Shown piece after piece: positions 63,989 to 64,000 of a stretch of 64,000 nucleotides of DNA; position 1 is the stretch's first letter, and the number at the start of each line of letters is the position of its first letter. The notes under the pieces are model-generated. The model searched no databases and was not told the origin of the DNA. It saw nothing but the letters and a program-made list of their open reading frames with translations. The DNA is from Diplonema japonicum. Taxonomy: Eukaryota; Euglenozoa; Diplonemea; Diplonemida; Diplonemidae. A program made the translations under genes and the position numbers. The stretch is taken from NCBI GenBank assembly GCA_964019335.1, contig OZ025674.1, positions 576,835 to 640,834 on the forward strand. Direction: 5' to 3'.

Positions 63989-64000
63989 ACCCGCAAACCC
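63966..64000. repeat. 8-bp tandem repeat at the window edge (CGCAAACC)n
   Basis: Four consecutive CGCAAACC units end the window, so the full array may be longer. On the minus strand it reads GGTTTGCG and translates within the open frame as alternating GLRVCGFA. Confidence 0.6.

Noticed and set aside
1-64000. CRISPR arrays, bacterial operons, ribosome-binding sites or rRNA genes
   Set aside because: None seen; the intron and acceptor structure is eukaryotic.

Overview
This is eukaryotic protist DNA. From base 1 to about 49.2 kb every gene lies on the plus strand. Spacers are short (often 30-200 bp), and almost every start codon follows a pyrimidine tract and an AG by a few bases (often ACAG/gaATG). 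That layout is what polycistronic transcription with spliced-leader trans-splicing looks like. The genes are also cut by very small cis-introns (I place 44, 28-50 nt, mostly 32-38), nearly all with a GTATG-type donor and AG acceptor, mostly between codons. A euglenozoan outside the intron-poor kinetoplastids (for example a diplonemid) is my best guess. It rests on gene order, an RHS-like gene beside a retroelement, and PPR-like genes. Another trans-splicing lineage (dinoflagellate, perkinsid) is not excluded.

Region 1 (1-12.7 kb): the tail of an unknown gene, a 3,200-residue repeat-rich surface protein split by two introns, a bestrophin-type anion channel, and a secreted SGNH esterase. Region 2 (12.9-21.4 kb): splicing factor Bud31/G10 with most of its zinc cysteines gone, a 1,914-residue protein with two ADP-ribosyltransferase-like modules, C2-like regions and B-boxes, and a second B-box/WW protein. 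Region 3 (21.5-31.4 kb): a PPR-like protein, then three coiled-coil genes of 420, 1,613 and 750 residues. Region 4 (31.4-41.7 kb): a globin/PH/CAP-Gly/AGC-kinase fusion, two unknown multi-exon genes, a MAPK/CDK-like kinase, a histidine phosphatase and a PA-domain/ankyrin protein. Region 5 (41.7-49.2 kb): a GAF-domain protein, two coiled-coil proteins, a second PPR-like gene and a choline-transporter-like protein, interrupted by a 683-bp inverted-repeat element that carries a tRNA-like sequence.

Region 6 (49.2-64 kb) is repeat territory: two more inverted-repeat elements, long G/C/T homopolymers, a frameshifted RHS/Crinkler-like ATPase pseudogene, and directly downstream a large non-LTR retrotransposon. 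Its first main ORF carries an OTU protease domain and is separated by a single in-frame TGA from the endonuclease/reverse-transcriptase ORF. After a 47-base poly-T tract come T/A-rich sequence, a 79-bp duplication, and a GC-rich minus-strand open frame with a repeated motif.

Exon structures come from reading frames and GT-AG boundaries by eye and have no transcript support.
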